The notes below the pieces were generated by a model. It did not search any database. It saw only the letters and a program-made list of their open reading frames with translations, and was not told the DNA's origin. A stretch of 64,000 bases of DNA from Furcasterigmium furcatum (Eukaryota > Ascomycota > Sordariomycetes > Glomerellales > Plectosphaerellaceae), in assembly GCA_001599815.1 (NCBI GenBank), contig BCIA01000002.1, positions 4,375,626 to 4,439,625 on the forward strand, in the 5' to 3' direction. Below, piece by piece: positions 62,985-64,000 of this stretch (positions are counted from its first letter, which is position 1; each line of letters opens with the position of its first letter). Position numbers and translations under genes: made by a program.

Positions 62985-63773
62985 ATGTCCCGCAAGGGCA
63001 TCGGCATCGCGGCCTTCGACCGCTCCCGCATCACCTCCGCCCAGTATGCCTCCCACGGCACGAACCTGCGCACGACCAACGCCGCCGCCCTCGAGAACCA
63101 GCTGGCCGTCTTCCGCTCCCTCCTCCAGCAGTTCGCCCAGACGCATGCGAAAGACATCCGCTCCGATCCCTCCTTCCGCGCCCAGTTCGCCCGCATGTGC
63201 ACGGCCATCGGCGTCGACCCCCTCGCCTCGTCCTCGTCGTCCTCGTCCGGCTCGAGCATCTGGGCGCAGCTGCTCGGCCGCAACCTGAACGACTTCTACT
63301 TCGAGCTGGCCGTCCGGGTCGTCGAGGTCTGCACTTCCACAAGGCCGGAGAATGGCGGGCTCATCGGCGTTAAGGAAGTCAGGGAGCGCATCTCGAGCGG
63401 CAGGCCCGAGGGCGCGCCAGAAGTGACGGACGACGACATCCTGCGCTCCGTCGGGACGCTGAAGCCCCTCGGCAGCGCGTTCAGCGTGATAAAGGTCGGC
63501 AGTAAGAGCTACATCCGCAGCGTGCCGAAGGAGCTCAACACGGACCAGAGCGCCGTGCTGGAGGCGGTGCAGGTGCTCGGATACGTGACCATCTCCATGC
63601 TCATGGCGAACCTGGGGTGGCCCAAGGCCCGTGCTGTCACGGTCATCGAGGACCTGCTGGGCGAGGGGATGCTGTGGGTCGACAAGCAATGCTCCGAATG
63701 GGAGTATTGGAGTCCGGGATTCATGCTCGATGATGCCGTAGATGGGTTCGACACTGTTGCTGAAGGAGGATGA
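62985..63773 (+). CDS. VPS22: ESCRT-II subunit Vps22/Snf8
   Basis: Single exon, 262 aa. It starts MSRKGIGIAAFDRSRI, followed by a helical region with LENQLAVFRSLLQQFAQTHAKDIRSDPSFRAQFARMC, typical of Snf8. A Ser run (about 83-92) lies in a loop. Two winged-helix domains follow (DFYFELAVRVVEVC, LIGVKEVRERISS, DDILRSVGTLKPLGSAF, and QVLGYVTISMLMANLGWPKARAVTVIEDLLGEGMLWVD). Vps22 forms ESCRT-II with Vps25 and Vps36 and sorts ubiquitinated cargo into multivesicular bodies; fungal orthologues also act in ambient-pH signalling. Length and order match the family. Confidence 0.94.
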   Translation: MSRKGIGIAAFDRSRITSAQYASHGTNLRTTNAAALENQLAVFRSLLQQFAQTHAKDIRSDPSFRAQFARMCTAIGVDPLASSSSSSSGSSIWAQLLGRNLNDFYFELAVRVVEVCTSTRPENGGLIGVKEVRERISSGRPEGAPEVTDDDILRSVGTLKPLGSAFSVIKVGSKSYIRSVPKELNTDQSAVLEAVQVLGYVTISMLMANLGWPKARAVTVIEDLLGEGMLWVDKQCSEWEYWSPGFMLDDAVDGFDTVAEGG

Positions 63774-64000
63774 GGCACGCCGTGATAAGACTGCAGCAAC
63801 ACTTTCAGTACACGGCCAGCGCCGCAGCCTTCGCGCCGCTCTCAGGGCAGTCGAGGCAGGCTGCAAGCGGTAGCACACCAGGGATCCCAACCGATCGCTG
63901 AGTGAGCTGTCTTCACGCAGTGGCCGCGTCCACATGCGATCGCCAGCTCAGGCCCAGTCACCAGCCATGGGCGAGCCGAATGTACACGACACGATGAGCT
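63774..64000. other. Downstream flank to window end
   Basis: Only the Vps22 3' region. No further gene is visible. Confidence 0.4.

Noticed and set aside
62910..63935. 341-aa open frame on the minus strand
   Set aside because: Antisense of Vps22, covering the whole gene; the sense protein is clearly recognised.

Overview
The window is nuclear DNA of a filamentous ascomycete (Pezizomycotina, most likely Sordariomycetes). This rests on short GT-AG introns (mostly 45-140 nt) with CTGAC/CTAAC branch sites, moderately GC-rich coding DNA, large intergenic spaces, and fungal orthologues such as a Con7-type zinc-finger factor, NoxR, a bifunctional HMP-kinase/TenA protein and urate oxidase. Plant-associated genera such as Colletotrichum or Verticillium would fit, but the sequence alone does not fix the genus. 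I saw no transposon, rRNA, tRNA or CRISPR array. Most gene models below are my own exon joins. For the spliced models the joined length is a multiple of three and the reading frame is open, so the coordinates are internally consistent, but no transcript data were used.

Layout. 0.5-1.2 kb: small multi-pass membrane protein (-). 2.1-3.1 kb: F-box-like protein (+). 3.4-7.8 kb: a head-to-head pair, made of an active-looking Ser/Thr kinase fused to a RING-like cysteine region (-) and a protein with a HeLo-like N-terminus plus a degenerate kinase domain (+). 8.5 kb: 41-aa basic peptide with a spliced leader (+). 9.0-9.9 kb: secreted protein of unknown function (-). 11.3-12.1 kb: ribosomal protein eL32 (-). 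12.7-14.2 kb: class A J-protein with a CaaX-like end (-). 15.0-17.0 kb: mitochondrial glutamyl-tRNA synthetase (+). 17.7-19.6 kb: NoxR, regulator of NADPH oxidase (-). 23.9-25.2 kb: copper chaperone for SOD (-), divergent from mitochondrial uL13 at 25.6-26.2 kb (+). 27.0-28.9 kb: AAR2-like protein (-). 33.1-34.9 kb: Con7-type C2H2 factor (-).

From 34.9 to 48.3 kb lies 13 kb with no convincing gene, at most one small membrane protein. Then come the RNA helicase Dbp2 (-, 48.3-50.7 kb), a THI20-type bifunctional thiamine enzyme (-, 51.4-53.2 kb), the TORC2 subunit Rictor/Ste16 (-, 53.8-58.3 kb), urate oxidase (+, 60.3-61.2 kb), ribosomal protein uS9 (-, 61.9-62.6 kb) and the ESCRT-II subunit Vps22/Snf8 (+, 63.0-63.8 kb).

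Most of this is conserved housekeeping DNA. The accessory part is 2-10 kb. The most interesting candidate is the kinase/pseudokinase pair at 3.4-7.8 kb: the plus-strand protein has the layout of MLKL (membrane-active helical bundle plus dead kinase) and sits 348 bp from a divergently transcribed active kinase. This suggests, but does not show, a fungal regulated cell-death module. NoxR and Con7, both linked to development and infection in fungi, are also present but lie in conventional contexts.
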